Assembly: GCF_001182785.1 (NCBI RefSeq)
Contig: NZ_CP012099.1
Span: forward strand, 1,858,501 to 1,922,500
Origin: Bacillus thuringiensis
GTDB taxonomy: Bacteria; Bacillota; Bacilli; Bacillales; Bacillaceae_G
DNA length: 64,000 nt
Direction of reading: 5' to 3'
Shown here: piece by piece, positions 17,459-26,570 of the stretch
How positions within the stretch are numbered: position 1 is the stretch's first letter
Layout: each line of letters begins with the position of its first letter
Position numbers and translations under genes: made by a program
Notes under the pieces: generated by a model
Told to the model about the DNA's origin: nothing
Databases searched by the model: none
Seen by the model: the letters and a program-made list of their open reading frames with translations, nothing else

Positions 17459-20020
17459 ATGAGAACTCGTATTGAAAGAATTGAAGAGGTCGTAGAGCAA
17501 CTTCCGTTGGTAAGTGTGTTAATTCCTACGTATAATCGTCCTCGCTACTTTGAAAAGGCGTTATGTAGTGTGTTAGAACAAACGTACCCTAATATAGAAA
17601 TTATAGTTGGAGATGACAGCACGAATGACGAAACAGAAAAGGTGTTACAAAAATATTTATGTGATCATTTAAATATTATTTATATAAAAAACAGATCAAC
17701 TCTCGGACAATTTGAAAATGCGCTAATGTTATTTCATGAAGCGAACGGTGAGTATATAAATTTTTTAATGGATGATGATATATTTCATGTGAATAAAATT
17801 GAAAAGATGATGAAGTATTTTTTCAATGATCTAGATAATGAAATTAAGCTAGTAACATCTCATCGTCAAGTAATTGATGATAAAGGGAAAGAACTACGAC
17901 ATATTTATTCAACTGTCCGTTTATTTGAAGAGGATACGATTATAGAGGGAATAGAATTAGGAAATAAGGTAATTGTGGATCAAAAAAATTATATTGGAGA
18001 ACCAACAACAGTTTTATTTCGTAAAAATGAGTTACAAGAACCGTATGGGATTTTTGATAAGAGGCGGTATTTATGTAATGTAGATATAGCTTCATGGTTA
18101 TCTTTATTAAGTGAAGGAAAAGCAGTATATATAGCAGAGACACTTAGTTACTTTCGATTACATCCAGATCAACAGTTAAATGAATCTAATAAAATGATGG
18201 ATGGGTTAGAAGATTTTTCACACAGTATTATAGCGGGAGAAAAATATGGTTTCTTATCCAACGAAAAAGATTTAGACAAAGCGATAACTAATTTTCTAGA
18301 TTATGCAAGAAGGATAGTTCCATCATCGATATTATATACATTAGACTATTACCAAAAAATTAGAGGAAAGAAAATAAATATAGAAAAGAAAAAACAGCAT
18401 ATAAATAATAATTCTTCTTTACCGAAAGTAAGTATACTTATTCCTGCATACAATAGACCTTATTACTTGGAATTAGCGCTCAACAGTGCTCTGAATCAAA
18501 CATATGAAAATATAGAAATTATTATTTCTGACGACAGTACAAATAATGAAGTCAATGTTATGATTCAACCGTACTTACGTGAATATGAGTGTATTACATA
18601 TGTTAAAAATGAAACGCCATTAGTTGCCGAAAACTTTAATAAGTGTATAGAACTTGCGAATGGGGATTATATAAATTTTTTATTAGATGATGACTTATTT
18701 CATCATGAAAAGATCGAGAGAATGATGAAATACTTTTTGGCATTAGAAAACATTTCATTTGTGACGTCATATCGTGAACTGATTGATGAGAATGGAGAGA
18801 TATTACCACCGTCAACATTGAATATGAAAATCGCGAAAGAAACAACACTTTTTGAAGGAAAAGAATTAGGGAATTATATGTTAAAAAACTTAAAAAATAT
18901 AGTTGGTGAGCCGACAACTGTTTTGTTTAATCGGGATTTGTTTGAAGGTAAGTTTGGGTATTTTAAAGGAAAGGCTTATTCTGCTATTAATGATATTGCA
19001 ACTTGGATAGATATGATGAGAAAAGGAAAAGTAGTTTATATACAAGAACCTCTTAGTTATTTTAGACAACATAGTGGACAAAATCAAAAACAAATGCATT
19101 TTATGTTAATGACAATTGAAGAGTGGATTGAATTAATTATAGATGCATATAATAGTGGATTTTTAAGTTCTGAAAGTGAGTATAAAGAGAGTTTATCTTA
19201 TTGTTTAGAAAATGCGGGATTTATAGTTAAGGATGCAGTAAGAAATGGCGAAATAGATCAAATTTATAATGAAAAGATAAAAAAAGGGTTACACAAATTA
19301 GTTGCTCACATGTTTGAGAAAGAATTTTGTTATTGTCAATATTGCAATCAACAATTTGAAAAATTTTCACCTTGGCCAGCACATTATGATTTTCCGAAAT
19401 ATAAATTTGAGATGTGGAATAAAGATACAGGGATATGTCCAGTTTGTAATTCGATGGATCGTGAAAGATTGTATCGTACATACATTGAAACGGAAACAGA
19501 CTTGTTAAATAGAAACTATACTATGCTTCATATTGCACCTGAAGCGAAGTTAAGAGATTGGTTTAACGAGTATAAAAATATTACGTATGTATGTGGTGAC
19601 TTAGAACCAAAGGATCCATTAATGAAGGAAATTGATGTTACAAGGATTACATATGATAGTAATACTTTTGATGTAATATTATGTAGCCATGTGTTAGAAC
19701 ACGTTCCTGATGATGACAAAGCAATGCGAGAGTTATATAGAGTGTTAAAGCCAAATGGATGGGGAATTATTCAAGTACCAATCGTAATGAATGTAGATTT
19801 TATTGTAGAGAATGAATTAATTGTAACACCACAATTGAGGAAATTAGCTTTTGGTCAAGAAGATCATGTGAGAATTTATAATCAATCGGGATTTATTCAA
19901 CGATTAATGAATGCAGGATTTAAGGTGGAATTATATAACATAGCGGAAAAACAAGGAATGAAAAGTGCTAGGAAATTTGGATTATCTGAAACAGATATGC
20001 TCTATATTGTCCGAAAATGA
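17459..20020 (+). CDS. Two tandem GT2 glycosyltransferase domains fused to a SAM methyltransferase
   Basis: 853 aa, cytoplasmic in appearance. Two family-2 glycosyltransferase domains occur in tandem, each starting with a near-identical block: VSVLIPTYNRP then GDDSTND (17.5 kb) and VSILIPAYNRP then SDDSTNN (18.4 kb), each followed by a metal-binding acidic motif (MDDD, LDDD). Next comes a four-Cys knuckle (CQYC, CPVC), then a class I methyltransferase with LHIAPEAKL, VCGDLEP and CSHVLEHVPDDDKAMRE. The protein probably adds sugars and methylates the glycan. ATG 17459 follows AGAGGTGAG; ATG 17435 is the alternative. The two GT domains look like an internal duplication. The acceptor is unknown. 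Confidence 0.85.
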   Translation: MRTRIERIEEVVEQLPLVSVLIPTYNRPRYFEKALCSVLEQTYPNIEIIVGDDSTNDETEKVLQKYLCDHLNIIYIKNRSTLGQFENALMLFHEANGEYINFLMDDDIFHVNKIEKMMKYFFNDLDNEIKLVTSHRQVIDDKGKELRHIYSTVRLFEEDTIIEGIELGNKVIVDQKNYIGEPTTVLFRKNELQEPYGIFDKRRYLCNVDIASWLSLLSEGKAVYIAETLSYFRLHPDQQLNESNKMMDGLEDFSHSIIAGEKYGFLSNEKDLDKAITNFLDYARRIVPSSILYTLDYYQKIRGKKINIEKKKQHINNNSSLPKVSILIPAYNRPYYLELALNSALNQTYENIEIIISDDSTNNEVNVMIQPYLREYECITYVKNETPLVAENFNKCIELANGDYINFLLDDDLFHHEKIERMMKYFLALENISFVTSYRELIDENGEILPPSTLNMKIAKETTLFEGKELGNYMLKNLKNIVGEPTTVLFNRDLFEGKFGYFKGKAYSAINDIATWIDMMRKGKVVYIQEPLSYFRQHSGQNQKQMHFMLMTIEEWIELIIDAYNSGFLSSESEYKESLSYCLENAGFIVKDAVRNGEIDQIYNEKIKKGLHKLVAHMFEKEFCYCQYCNQQFEKFSPWPAHYDFPKYKFEMWNKDTGICPVCNSMDRERLYRTYIETETDLLNRNYTMLHIAPEAKLRDWFNEYKNITYVCGDLEPKDPLMKEIDVTRITYDSNTFDVILCSHVLEHVPDDDKAMRELYRVLKPNGWGIIQVPIVMNVDFIVENELIVTPQLRKLAFGQEDHVRIYNQSGFIQRLMNAGFKVELYNIAEKQGMKSARKFGLSETDMLYIVRK

Positions 20021-20039
20021 TAGAAAGGAATAGATAGAT

Positions 20040-21170
20040 ATGGAGAATATTCCTTTTTTACGTGCTTCAACTGTACCTGTAATTGAGTATTTGGACGAAT
20101 TGAAGGAAATTGATACATCTCACATATATACGAATTATGGACCTATAAATCAACGTTTTGAGGAAACAATTATGTCGGCATTTTTTCAAAACAGGGGAGC
20201 TGTTACAACAGTAGCAAATGCAACGTTAGGGTTAATGGCGGCTATTCAACTAAAGAAAAGAAGAAAGGGAAAGTATGCTCTTATGCCTAGTTTTACATTC
20301 CCTGCGACTGTCTTAGCGGCTATTTGGTGTGGATTGGAACCTTATTTTATTGATATTTCAATCGATGATTGGTATATGGATAAAACCGTACTTTTGGATA
20401 AGATAGAAGAATTAAAAGAAGAGGTTGCGATTGTTGTCCCGTACGCAACTTTTGGATCATGGATGGACTTAGAAGAATATGAAGAATTAGAGAAAATCGG
20501 GGTTCCGGTTGTCGTAGATGCGGCACCGGGATTTGGATTAATGAATAGTGGTATGCATTACGGTCAGGATTTTAGTGGAATGATCGTATATAGCTTTCAT
20601 GCAACAAAGCCTTTCGGAATTGGTGAAGGAGGGCTCATATATAGTAAAAACGAAGAAGATATACAACGTATTAAAAGAATGGGGAATTTCGGATTTGATA
20701 AAAATCGTGAATGCACGATGATGGGGTTTAATTGTAAAATGTCTGAATACGCAGCAGCTATTGGGATAGCGACTATAAAAAGATGGGATCAAAAATTAAA
20801 AGAACGCACCCGTATTTCTGAATGGTATAAACAGTTATTGCAAAGTACTGGGTTAATGAAAAAAGGGTGGGAAGTCCAAAAGACAGAAGCGGTTATTCAT
20901 CAATTTATGCCTATCATTTGTCCAGAAGAAGTTCACAACATACAAGTAATAGAAGAACTGAAAAAACAGAAAATAGAAGCTAGATTATACTTTTCACCAT
21001 CTTGCCACCAACAAGTTCTTTTTAGAAAATATAAGTCTACAGATTTAACAAAAACGAATAAAATAGCAAACCGAATTGTAAGTTTACCTTTATGGGAAGG
21101 AATGACGAAAGAACTAGTAGAGCAAATTGTAATCTGTTTAGAGCAGAAGGTGGTGTTGGTAGATGAATAG
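20040..21170 (+). CDS. DegT/DnrJ/EryC1/StrS-type sugar aminotransferase
   Basis: 376 aa PLP enzyme of the nucleotide-sugar aminotransferase family. The PLP-binding Lys190 lies in SFHATKPFGIGEGG, the cofactor Asp160 in VVVDAAPGFG, and the substrate-site NYGP motif near residue 32. Such enzymes transaminate keto-sugars to amino-sugars for surface polysaccharides. The next gene, an acyltransferase, overlaps its end by eight bases, so the amino group is probably then acylated. No dehydratase making the keto-sugar is present in the window, so the precursor must come from elsewhere. Confidence 0.88.
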   Translation: MENIPFLRASTVPVIEYLDELKEIDTSHIYTNYGPINQRFEETIMSAFFQNRGAVTTVANATLGLMAAIQLKKRRKGKYALMPSFTFPATVLAAIWCGLEPYFIDISIDDWYMDKTVLLDKIEELKEEVAIVVPYATFGSWMDLEEYEELEKIGVPVVVDAAPGFGLMNSGMHYGQDFSGMIVYSFHATKPFGIGEGGLIYSKNEEDIQRIKRMGNFGFDKNRECTMMGFNCKMSEYAAAIGIATIKRWDQKLKERTRISEWYKQLLQSTGLMKKGWEVQKTEAVIHQFMPIICPEEVHNIQVIEELKKQKIEARLYFSPSCHQQVLFRKYKSTDLTKTNKIANRIVSLPLWEGMTKELVEQIVICLEQKVVLVDE

Positions 21171-21729
21171 TTTTTATAGTCAAGAAGAACTAAAGAAAAT
21201 TGGATTTTTATCTGTTGGGAAAAATGTATTGGTTAGTAAAAAAGCAAGTATATATAATCCGGGTGCTATATCAGTTGGCAATAATGTAAGAATTGATGAC
21301 TTTTGCATTTTAAGTGGCAAAATCACAATTGGAAGTTATTCGCACATCTCGGCGTATACAGCGTTATATGGAGGGGGAATTGGGATTGAAATGCATGACT
21401 TTGCAAACATTTCAGCTAAAACAATCGTATATGCAGTACTTGATGATTTCAGTGGAAATACATTAATGGGGCCAACCGTCCCGAATCAATATAGGAATGT
21501 GAAAGTAGGAAAAGTTATTTTAAAAAAACATGTGATTATTGGTGCTAATTCTATTATTTTTCCAAATGTAACTGTAGGAGAAGGTACGGCAGTCGGCGCG
21601 ATGAGTATGGTAAAAGAGAGTTTAGATGATTGGTATATTTACGCTGGAGTTCCCGTAAGGAAAGTAAAACCTCGTCAAAAAAAGATGCTAGAGTTGGAAA
21701 TTGATTTTTTAAAAAGCATTCATTCTTAA
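21163..21729 (+). CDS. Hexapeptide-repeat (LbH) acyltransferase
   Basis: 188 aa left-handed beta-helix protein: repeated [LIV]-G-x-x hexads (ISVGNNVRIDDF, ITIGSYSHISAY, then KVILKKHVIIGANSIIFPN and VTVGEGTAVGA), ending in YAGVPVRKVKPR, the standard tail of sugar O/N-acetyltransferases. It overlaps the aminotransferase gene, which fits an N-acyltransferase acting on its product. The acyl donor (acetyl-CoA or other) cannot be read. A terminator overlaps its last codons. Confidence 0.85.
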   Translation: MNSFYSQEELKKIGFLSVGKNVLVSKKASIYNPGAISVGNNVRIDDFCILSGKITIGSYSHISAYTALYGGGIGIEMHDFANISAKTIVYAVLDDFSGNTLMGPTVPNQYRNVKVGKVILKKHVIIGANSIIFPNVTVGEGTAVGAMSMVKESLDDWYIYAGVPVRKVKPRQKKMLELEIDFLKSIHS

Positions 21730-21757
21730 TAAAAAAGAATGAATGCTTTTTATTTTT
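21711..21757 (+). terminator. Terminator of the glycan cluster
   Basis: A 17-bp stem (21711-21727 with 21735-21751) containing the stop codon is followed by a T-rich tail that merges into the next repeat element. Confidence 0.9.
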
Positions 21758-21847
21758 ATCCCGCTATTTGCCGGGCAGTAAGACTTCACCTCAAAATTCA
21801 GCGAAAGCAAAGAAATTAGGTGGGAGCTGATTAAAGTTTCACTTTAT
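21755..21847 (+). repeat. bcr1-type repeat, internally deleted copy
   Basis: The 83-bp body (21760-21842) starts CCCGC and ends AAAGTTTCAC and is flanked by TTTAT direct repeats (21755-21759, 21843-21847), the target duplication reported for bcr1. Compared with the full copy at 39953-40107 it shares both ends but lacks the middle: it jumps from GGTGGGAGCTGA straight to TTAAAG. It abuts the terminator of the glycan cluster. Confidence 0.8.
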
Positions 21848-21944
21848 GATAGAGCAGAGTGTATCTTAACTTATTATGTTTTAAATTTTGCTGACCAAGG
21901 CAATACTGAGCCATAGTGAATGTAAAGTTGGAGGGCGAGCGTAT

Positions 21945-22166
21945 ATGTTTGATGAGGATGGGATTGTTTTAATTATGGAACCAGCTGATGAAAGAAACTT
22001 GAGGAGATTTATTTTTTCAGTGCCACAGTCAGTGTATGAAAAGAAGGGGATTACATTACACTATGGAGCAGCTATAGGACAAGGATATATGGATATAATT
22101 GAAGATATTATAAGCGTACATATAGAAATAGATGTTGTAACAATAATAGGGCATGTAAGAGTATAA
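21945..22166 (+). CDS. Small hypothetical protein
   Basis: 73 aa starting MFDEDGIVLIMEPADE. ATG 21945 has GGAGGG at nine bases; TTG 21888 would extend it into sequence next to the bcr1 element without a ribosome site. Acidic, no signal peptide or membrane helix. I do not recognise a family. Confidence 0.5.
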   Translation: MFDEDGIVLIMEPADERNLRRFIFSVPQSVYEKKGITLHYGAAIGQGYMDIIEDIISVHIEIDVVTIIGHVRV

Positions 22167-22256
22167 ATAGCTATTTGAAAAAAGGTTGTAAGCAATTTAG
22201 CTAGAAGTTATGATAGAGAAAATTATAGACAATTATAAAGACGAAGGGAGTCTGAA

Positions 22257-22703
22257 ATGAAAATAAAATCAATTTTATTAGTATTTATAGTTTCAATTGG
22301 TTTAATGGGATGTTCAATAGTGGAGGAAGGAAAGAACTCCATAGATTATGCTCAAAAGGCGACAGACTATGTAAATGAAATAAGCGCATTTGCAAATGAA
22401 GCACCGGCACTAGCAGAGAAAGCTATTAACGATGGGACAGCTCGAAAAGAATTAGAAACGAAGCTGAATGAAATTAAACAAGATATACCAGCTTTCAATG
22501 AATTAACGCCACCAGATGTAGCGAAGGATCTTCATCAACAAATCGTTGGATATAATGAAAAGCTAAATTCGTTAATTGATACGTCTATGAAAAAGATAGA
22601 GGAAGGAAAAATGGACGTAGAGCAATTTAAAAACTCAGAGCTCATGCAGACGATAGATCAAGTTCGTGATTTGAAAGATAGGGTGCAAAATTTAGGTCAA
22701 TAA
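22257..22703 (+). CDS. DUF6376-like small lipoprotein
   Basis: 148 aa with a lipoprotein signal (MKIKSILLVFIVSIG then lipobox LMGC, Cys19) and a largely helical mature part, with residues 88-112 (DVAKDLHQQIVGYNEKLNSL) in the pattern of DUF6376/YhfM-like proteins. GAAGGGAG precedes ATG 22257. It is anchored to the outer face of the membrane; the function is unknown. It ends at a shared terminator. Confidence 0.75.
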   Translation: MKIKSILLVFIVSIGLMGCSIVEEGKNSIDYAQKATDYVNEISAFANEAPALAEKAINDGTARKELETKLNEIKQDIPAFNELTPPDVAKDLHQQIVGYNEKLNSLIDTSMKKIEEGKMDVEQFKNSELMQTIDQVRDLKDRVQNLGQ

Positions 22704-22740
22704 CAAAAAGCTCCGTTTGTAACAAACGGAGCTTTTTGTT
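22702..22740. terminator. Bidirectional terminator
   Basis: A 19-bp perfect stem (22702-22720 with 22722-22740) centred on AAGCTCCGTTTGT; A- and T-rich flanks serve the lipoprotein gene and the convergent transporter pair. It includes the last two bases of the minus-strand gene. Confidence 0.92.
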
Positions 22741-23077
22741 ATTGGATACAATAAACGATTACACCAACGATAATAATCATGTTGCCGATGAGTTTACGTT
22801 TCGTTATTTTTTCCCCTAGGAAATACCAACCGAAAATTAATATGATGATATAACTTAAGGATTCTAATGCTGATGCTTGTTTTAATTCCATGCCCTTCAT
22901 GGCGATTACATTTAATCCAGCATTAAGTACAAATAAAGAGTAACCGATAATAACATAAGGATTCACATATTCTTTTATTCTAGAATCGTATTGTTGTAAA
23001 GTAGCTTTTTTTAATAATATTTGTGAGTAATTTGCTAAAATTATCCCGAAAATAAACAATAGCATATAACTATTCAT
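22739..23077 (-). CDS. SMR/EamA-like small membrane transporter, second subunit
   Basis: 112 aa with four hydrophobic helices, the size and topology of small multidrug-resistance or single-repeat DMT proteins. The C-terminal GWYFLGEKITKRKLIGNMII is the typical EamA/SMR end. It overlaps the other subunit gene by eight bases, so the two probably form an obligate heterodimer. The substrate is unknown. Confidence 0.75.
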   Translation of the reverse strand: MNSYMLLFIFGIILANYSQILLKKATLQQYDSRIKEYVNPYVIIGYSLFVLNAGLNVIAMKGMELKQASALESLSYIIILIFGWYFLGEKITKRKLIGNMIIIVGVIVYCIQ

Positions 23078-23411
23078 CTTTTGTCACCACCACAATTCCG
23101 ACGATAATAATAGCTGCACCAAGTAAATGATTCCACTGAATTGTATCTCCAAATAGAAATACTGACCAAAGCATTGACCATAGTATAATAATCCCTCGAT
23201 GTGAATATGCTTTTGAAATTTCGAAATGTTTAATTACTTGTTGCCATAAAATTGCATATCCGAATAAAAGTATAACTAGTCCGAAATAAGCAACAAAAAA
23301 TGAGATTGAAGCAATTGGAAATTGAGCTGCCCATTTCATGTAAACCATAATGATAGAATATATCAAAAAAGCTACATGTAAAAATACATAATTTTTAATA
23401 GTTGGTTTCAT
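23070..23411 (-). CDS. SMR/EamA-like small membrane transporter, first subunit
   Basis: 113 aa with four hydrophobic helices; the C-terminal SVFLFGDTIQWNHLLGAAII is homologous in pattern to the end of its partner. It starts at ATG 23411 behind AGAGAG. Paired four-helix proteins of this kind (EbrAB and YkkCD types) work as antiparallel heterodimers exporting cationic drugs or metabolites. Confidence 0.75.
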   Translation of the reverse strand: MKPTIKNYVFLHVAFLIYSIIMVYMKWAAQFPIASISFFVAYFGLVILLFGYAILWQQVIKHFEISKAYSHRGIIILWSMLWSVFLFGDTIQWNHLLGAAIIIVGIVVVTKDE

Positions 23412-23519
23412 TTATTCACTCTCTTTTACATATAAATATCTATTTATATCTGTTTTTTTTAATGATAGATATAGAAATATATTTTGTTTAATCTTTCACA
23501 TTCCAAATTATATAGTATC

Positions 23520-23550
23520 ATGGCTTTTATTGTAAAACAATAGAAGCCAT
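23520..23550. terminator. Inverted repeat downstream of the S66 peptidase gene
   Basis: 14-base arms (23520-23533, 23537-23550) with one mismatch lie just after the minus-strand stop. The minus-strand side lacks a clear U tract, so termination there is probable but not certain. Confidence 0.55.
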
Positions 23551-23554
23551 GCAT

Positions 23555-24556
23555 TCATTTTTTCCAAGATTCTACAATATGTATCGTTTTATTTGTTGCA
23601 TCCAACTCTACTTGAACACCGAAAGGTATAGTAATCATTGGATGTGTATGACAACAATCGAAGTCAGCTAGAAAAGGAATTCTTTGATTTTGAAGTACTT
23701 CCAACAGTATTTCAAAAGGTTTTCGATTTGTACCACAATCATCAAATTGCTCATGTTTTCCAAGAATGATACCTGAAATTTTATCAAATACACCGTTAAT
23801 TTTAAGGAATGAAAAGCTTCTTTCGATAGTAGCTGCATCTTTTGAACTGTCCTCAATAAAGAGAATATCGCCTTCTTGAATATGTGGCATATAGGGGCTA
23901 GCCCAAATTCCTTGTATCGTGTTTAAATTCCCGCCAATAATACGCCCAGTAGCTTTTCCGTCAATTACTGAAATCCAATTGTTTGGTCGAAGTTCTTTCT
24001 CCTTCGTCTTTTCTTCCCAATTAATAAATTCATCTGACCAAAATAATGGTTGTTTTATATGATAAGGAAGAGATTGATCATGTAGTAAAGTTTCTGCAAA
24101 ATATTTGTATGTGCAGTTAACAAAAGGTTCAAATTCGCCAAAGGAAGGGACGAGAGCGGGCCCATAAAATGTAGGGATTCCTGTTTTAGCATAAATTCCT
24201 AGTAATAAAGCAGTTGCATCTGAATATCCAATCATTATTTTAGGGTTATTTAGAAAAGCATCATAATCAATATAAGGTAATATTGAATTTGAATTCATCC
24301 CACCAATTGTTGACATAATACAAGAAATATTAGGGTTTCTTATCAAGGCATTTAGTTCATCAGCACGCTCTTGTATACTACCAGAACGATAAAAATCATA
24401 TCGACCTGTTAATGAACCTTCTAATATACGAAACCCTTTCTGTTGTAAGTAAGATTTTGCTCGTTCAAATCTTTTTGGAGAAGTGTAGGTTACTGGTGAA
24501 GAAGGGGAGTAGATCCCAATTGTGTCTCCATATTTTAATGATTTTGGAAGTAGCAT
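23555..24556 (-). CDS. S66-family peptidase (LD-carboxypeptidase / MccF-like)
   Basis: 333 aa. The nucleophile elbow is MIGYSDATALL with Ser112; the acid is probably the Glu in ILFIEDS and the base the His in CCHTHPM, giving the Ser-Glu-His triad of family S66. Members either recycle peptidoglycan (LdcA, L,D-carboxypeptidase) or cleave microcin C-type nucleotidyl-peptides (MccF). The TIGGMNSNSILPYIDYDA stretch and the NWEEKTKEKELRPNN insert before the triad acid favour the MccF-like branch known in B. anthracis. It starts at ATG 24556 and stands alone. Confidence 0.85.
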   Translation of the reverse strand: MLLPKSLKYGDTIGIYSPSSPVTYTSPKRFERAKSYLQQKGFRILEGSLTGRYDFYRSGSIQERADELNALIRNPNISCIMSTIGGMNSNSILPYIDYDAFLNNPKIMIGYSDATALLLGIYAKTGIPTFYGPALVPSFGEFEPFVNCTYKYFAETLLHDQSLPYHIKQPLFWSDEFINWEEKTKEKELRPNNWISVIDGKATGRIIGGNLNTIQGIWASPYMPHIQEGDILFIEDSSKDAATIERSFSFLKINGVFDKISGIILGKHEQFDDCGTNRKPFEILLEVLQNQRIPFLADFDCCHTHPMITIPFGVQVELDATNKTIHIVESWKK

Positions 24557-24762
24557 TTGTATGAATCCCTTCTATTAAATAGTTTATTTACAAGATTTTA
24601 TTGTTGAATATTCTTATATTTCAGTATTATAAGTGTAACATAAACAAATTAAAATAATAATTACTGTATATGAATAAATATACTTTTTACCTTGACTGTA
24701 TAAAGGAATTGTTGTTAAGGTTAAATGTGAGTGTATAAAAGGTTTGCTAAAGGAGTTTTGAA

Positions 24763-25716
24763 ATGAATCGGTTAAAATGGGGAAGGATGACAGTCCTATT
24801 AGTCATTATTTTAGGGATATGTTGGTTCTTATTCCAAGGAAATCAAAAGAGCGTAGCGAATGTAGAAGGACAACCTTTGCAAGTGGCAGAACTACCTAAA
24901 GCAGGATTTACTGAAAAAGTAGTCCCGCCAAAGTACATCCCACCAGAAATTAACGCAAAAGCGGCTATGATTATCGATGCGAGTGATGGAGATATTATTT
25001 ATCAATATAATGAAAATGAAGCTTTTGCACCGGCTAGTATGTCTAAGATGATGACAGCGTATCTCCTACTAGAGAGTATACATAACGGGAAAGTTCGCTG
25101 GGAAGATCCAGTTAAAATGAGTGCGAAGGCGGCACAAACAGAGGGAGCGAGAATCCCAGTACAAGTTAATGACACATTAACTGTTAAAGATTTATATCAT
25201 GCATTAATGATTGAGTCAGCTAATAATTCAGCTGTGGCTTTAGCAGAACATATGGCAAAATCGGAGAAAGATTTCGTTCAGCTTATGGATGCAAAAGCGA
25301 AACAGTTAAAAATGTCGGAACATGCTAAATTTGCAAATGCTTCTGGATTACAAGAGCCAGATGGAAGTGAAACAAAAATGACGGCTGCTGATGTAGCACA
25401 ATTGGCGTATCATCTTATAAAAGATTATCCGGAAATATTAGAAGTGACTCACTTGCGTCAAAGTCAGCTAGCATTTAATAATATTAATGTTATAAGCACA
25501 AACGACATGTTAAACAAAAATAATAAAAGTTTATATATAGAAGGAATGGACGGACTAAAAACAGGATTTACAGATAGTGCAGGATATTGTTTTACTGGGA
25601 CTGCCAAGCAAGGTGATAACAGAATTATTACAGTAGTCATGGGGACCTCAAGTAAAACAAAACGTTTTACAGAGACGAATAAGTTAATGTCGTATGCATT
25701 TGGATTAGTTAATTAA
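24763..25716 (+). CDS. D-alanyl-D-alanine carboxypeptidase, S11 family
   Basis: 317 aa, membrane anchored through an N-terminal helix (residues 10-25) with the catalytic domain outside. Active-site motifs are in order: SMSK (Ser92, Lys95), SAN (152-154) and KTG in GLKTGFTDSAGYC. It trims the terminal D-Ala of peptidoglycan stem peptides, controlling cross-linking. It is shorter than DacA/DacF because the C-terminal beta domain is missing, as in several cereus-group paralogues. AAAGGAG precedes ATG 24763. Confidence 0.92.
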   Translation: MNRLKWGRMTVLLVIILGICWFLFQGNQKSVANVEGQPLQVAELPKAGFTEKVVPPKYIPPEINAKAAMIIDASDGDIIYQYNENEAFAPASMSKMMTAYLLLESIHNGKVRWEDPVKMSAKAAQTEGARIPVQVNDTLTVKDLYHALMIESANNSAVALAEHMAKSEKDFVQLMDAKAKQLKMSEHAKFANASGLQEPDGSETKMTAADVAQLAYHLIKDYPEILEVTHLRQSQLAFNNINVISTNDMLNKNNKSLYIEGMDGLKTGFTDSAGYCFTGTAKQGDNRIITVVMGTSSKTKRFTETNKLMSYAFGLVN

Positions 25717-25753
25717 GTAAGTAAAATACCAATCTAGATCGCTACATAAGTAA

Positions 25754-25803
25754 GGCTGTTTGTTGTTACTAATTTTAGATAACAATAAACAGTCTTTTTA
25801 TTT
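25754..25803 (+). terminator. Rho-independent terminator
   Basis: A 15-bp stem (25754-25768 with 25780-25794, G-T wobble at the base) and TTTTTATTTT. Confidence 0.85.
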
Positions 25804-25965
25804 TAACTTTAAAAAGGAAAAAGATTCTAAATACAAGTGTTATCATTTGAGTTTATTTGTTGCTGTGATATTATAAAGTTATAAGCTTATTAATAATAAG
25901 TTTGAGGGGCGTAATATGATGTATACATATGAAATAGCCTCAATTGAAAATTGGAGGGAATTATG

Positions 25966-26565
25966 ATGGCAAAAGATTTTTACTCAGCAATTGAAGACAG
26001 AAGATCTATTTATGCAATTAGTAAAGAGCAAGTAGTTTCTGATGAGAAAATTCAAGAAGTGATTTATCATGCTGTAAAACATACACCTTCAGCTTTTAAT
26101 TCTCAAAGTGCTCGTGTTGTTGTTTTATTAGGAGAACAACATGATAAATTATGGGATATTACGAAAGAAACGTTAAGAAAAATTGTACCTAAAAATAACT
26201 TTGCACCTACTGAAGAAAAAATGAATGCATTTAAAAGTGGTTATGGAACGGTTTTATATTTTGAAGACAGTGAAGTAGTGGAAGGCCTTCAAGCAAACTT
26301 TGCATTATATAAAGATAATTTCCCAACTTGGTCTCAGCAATCATCAGGAATGTTACAATTTGCAATTTGGACAGCTTTAGAAATTGAAGGGTTTGGTGCT
26401 ACGTTACAGCATTACAATCCGCTAATTGATGAAAAAGTGAGAAAAGAGTGGGATATCCCAGGGAATTGGAAACTAACTGCGCAAATGCCATTTGGTAAAC
26501 CGGTAGTACAGGCTGGTGAAAAAGAATTCCAACCGTTAGAAAACCGTGTGAAAATTTATAAATAA
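25966..26565 (+). CDS. Nitroreductase family protein
   Basis: About 199 aa FMN-dependent NAD(P)H oxidoreductase: MAKDFYSAIEDRRSIYAISK is the phosphate-binding RRS/xRR start, SAFNSQSARVVVL binds FMN, and GFGATLQHYNP is the conserved C-terminal flavin contact. GGAGGG at 25953-25958 favours ATG 25966 over 25963. It resembles YfhC/YdgI-type enzymes that reduce quinones or nitro-compounds. The natural substrate is unknown. Confidence 0.88.
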   Translation: MAKDFYSAIEDRRSIYAISKEQVVSDEKIQEVIYHAVKHTPSAFNSQSARVVVLLGEQHDKLWDITKETLRKIVPKNNFAPTEEKMNAFKSGYGTVLYFEDSEVVEGLQANFALYKDNFPTWSQQSSGMLQFAIWTALEIEGFGATLQHYNPLIDEKVRKEWDIPGNWKLTAQMPFGKPVVQAGEKEFQPLENRVKIYK

Positions 26566-26570
26566 TTTGA

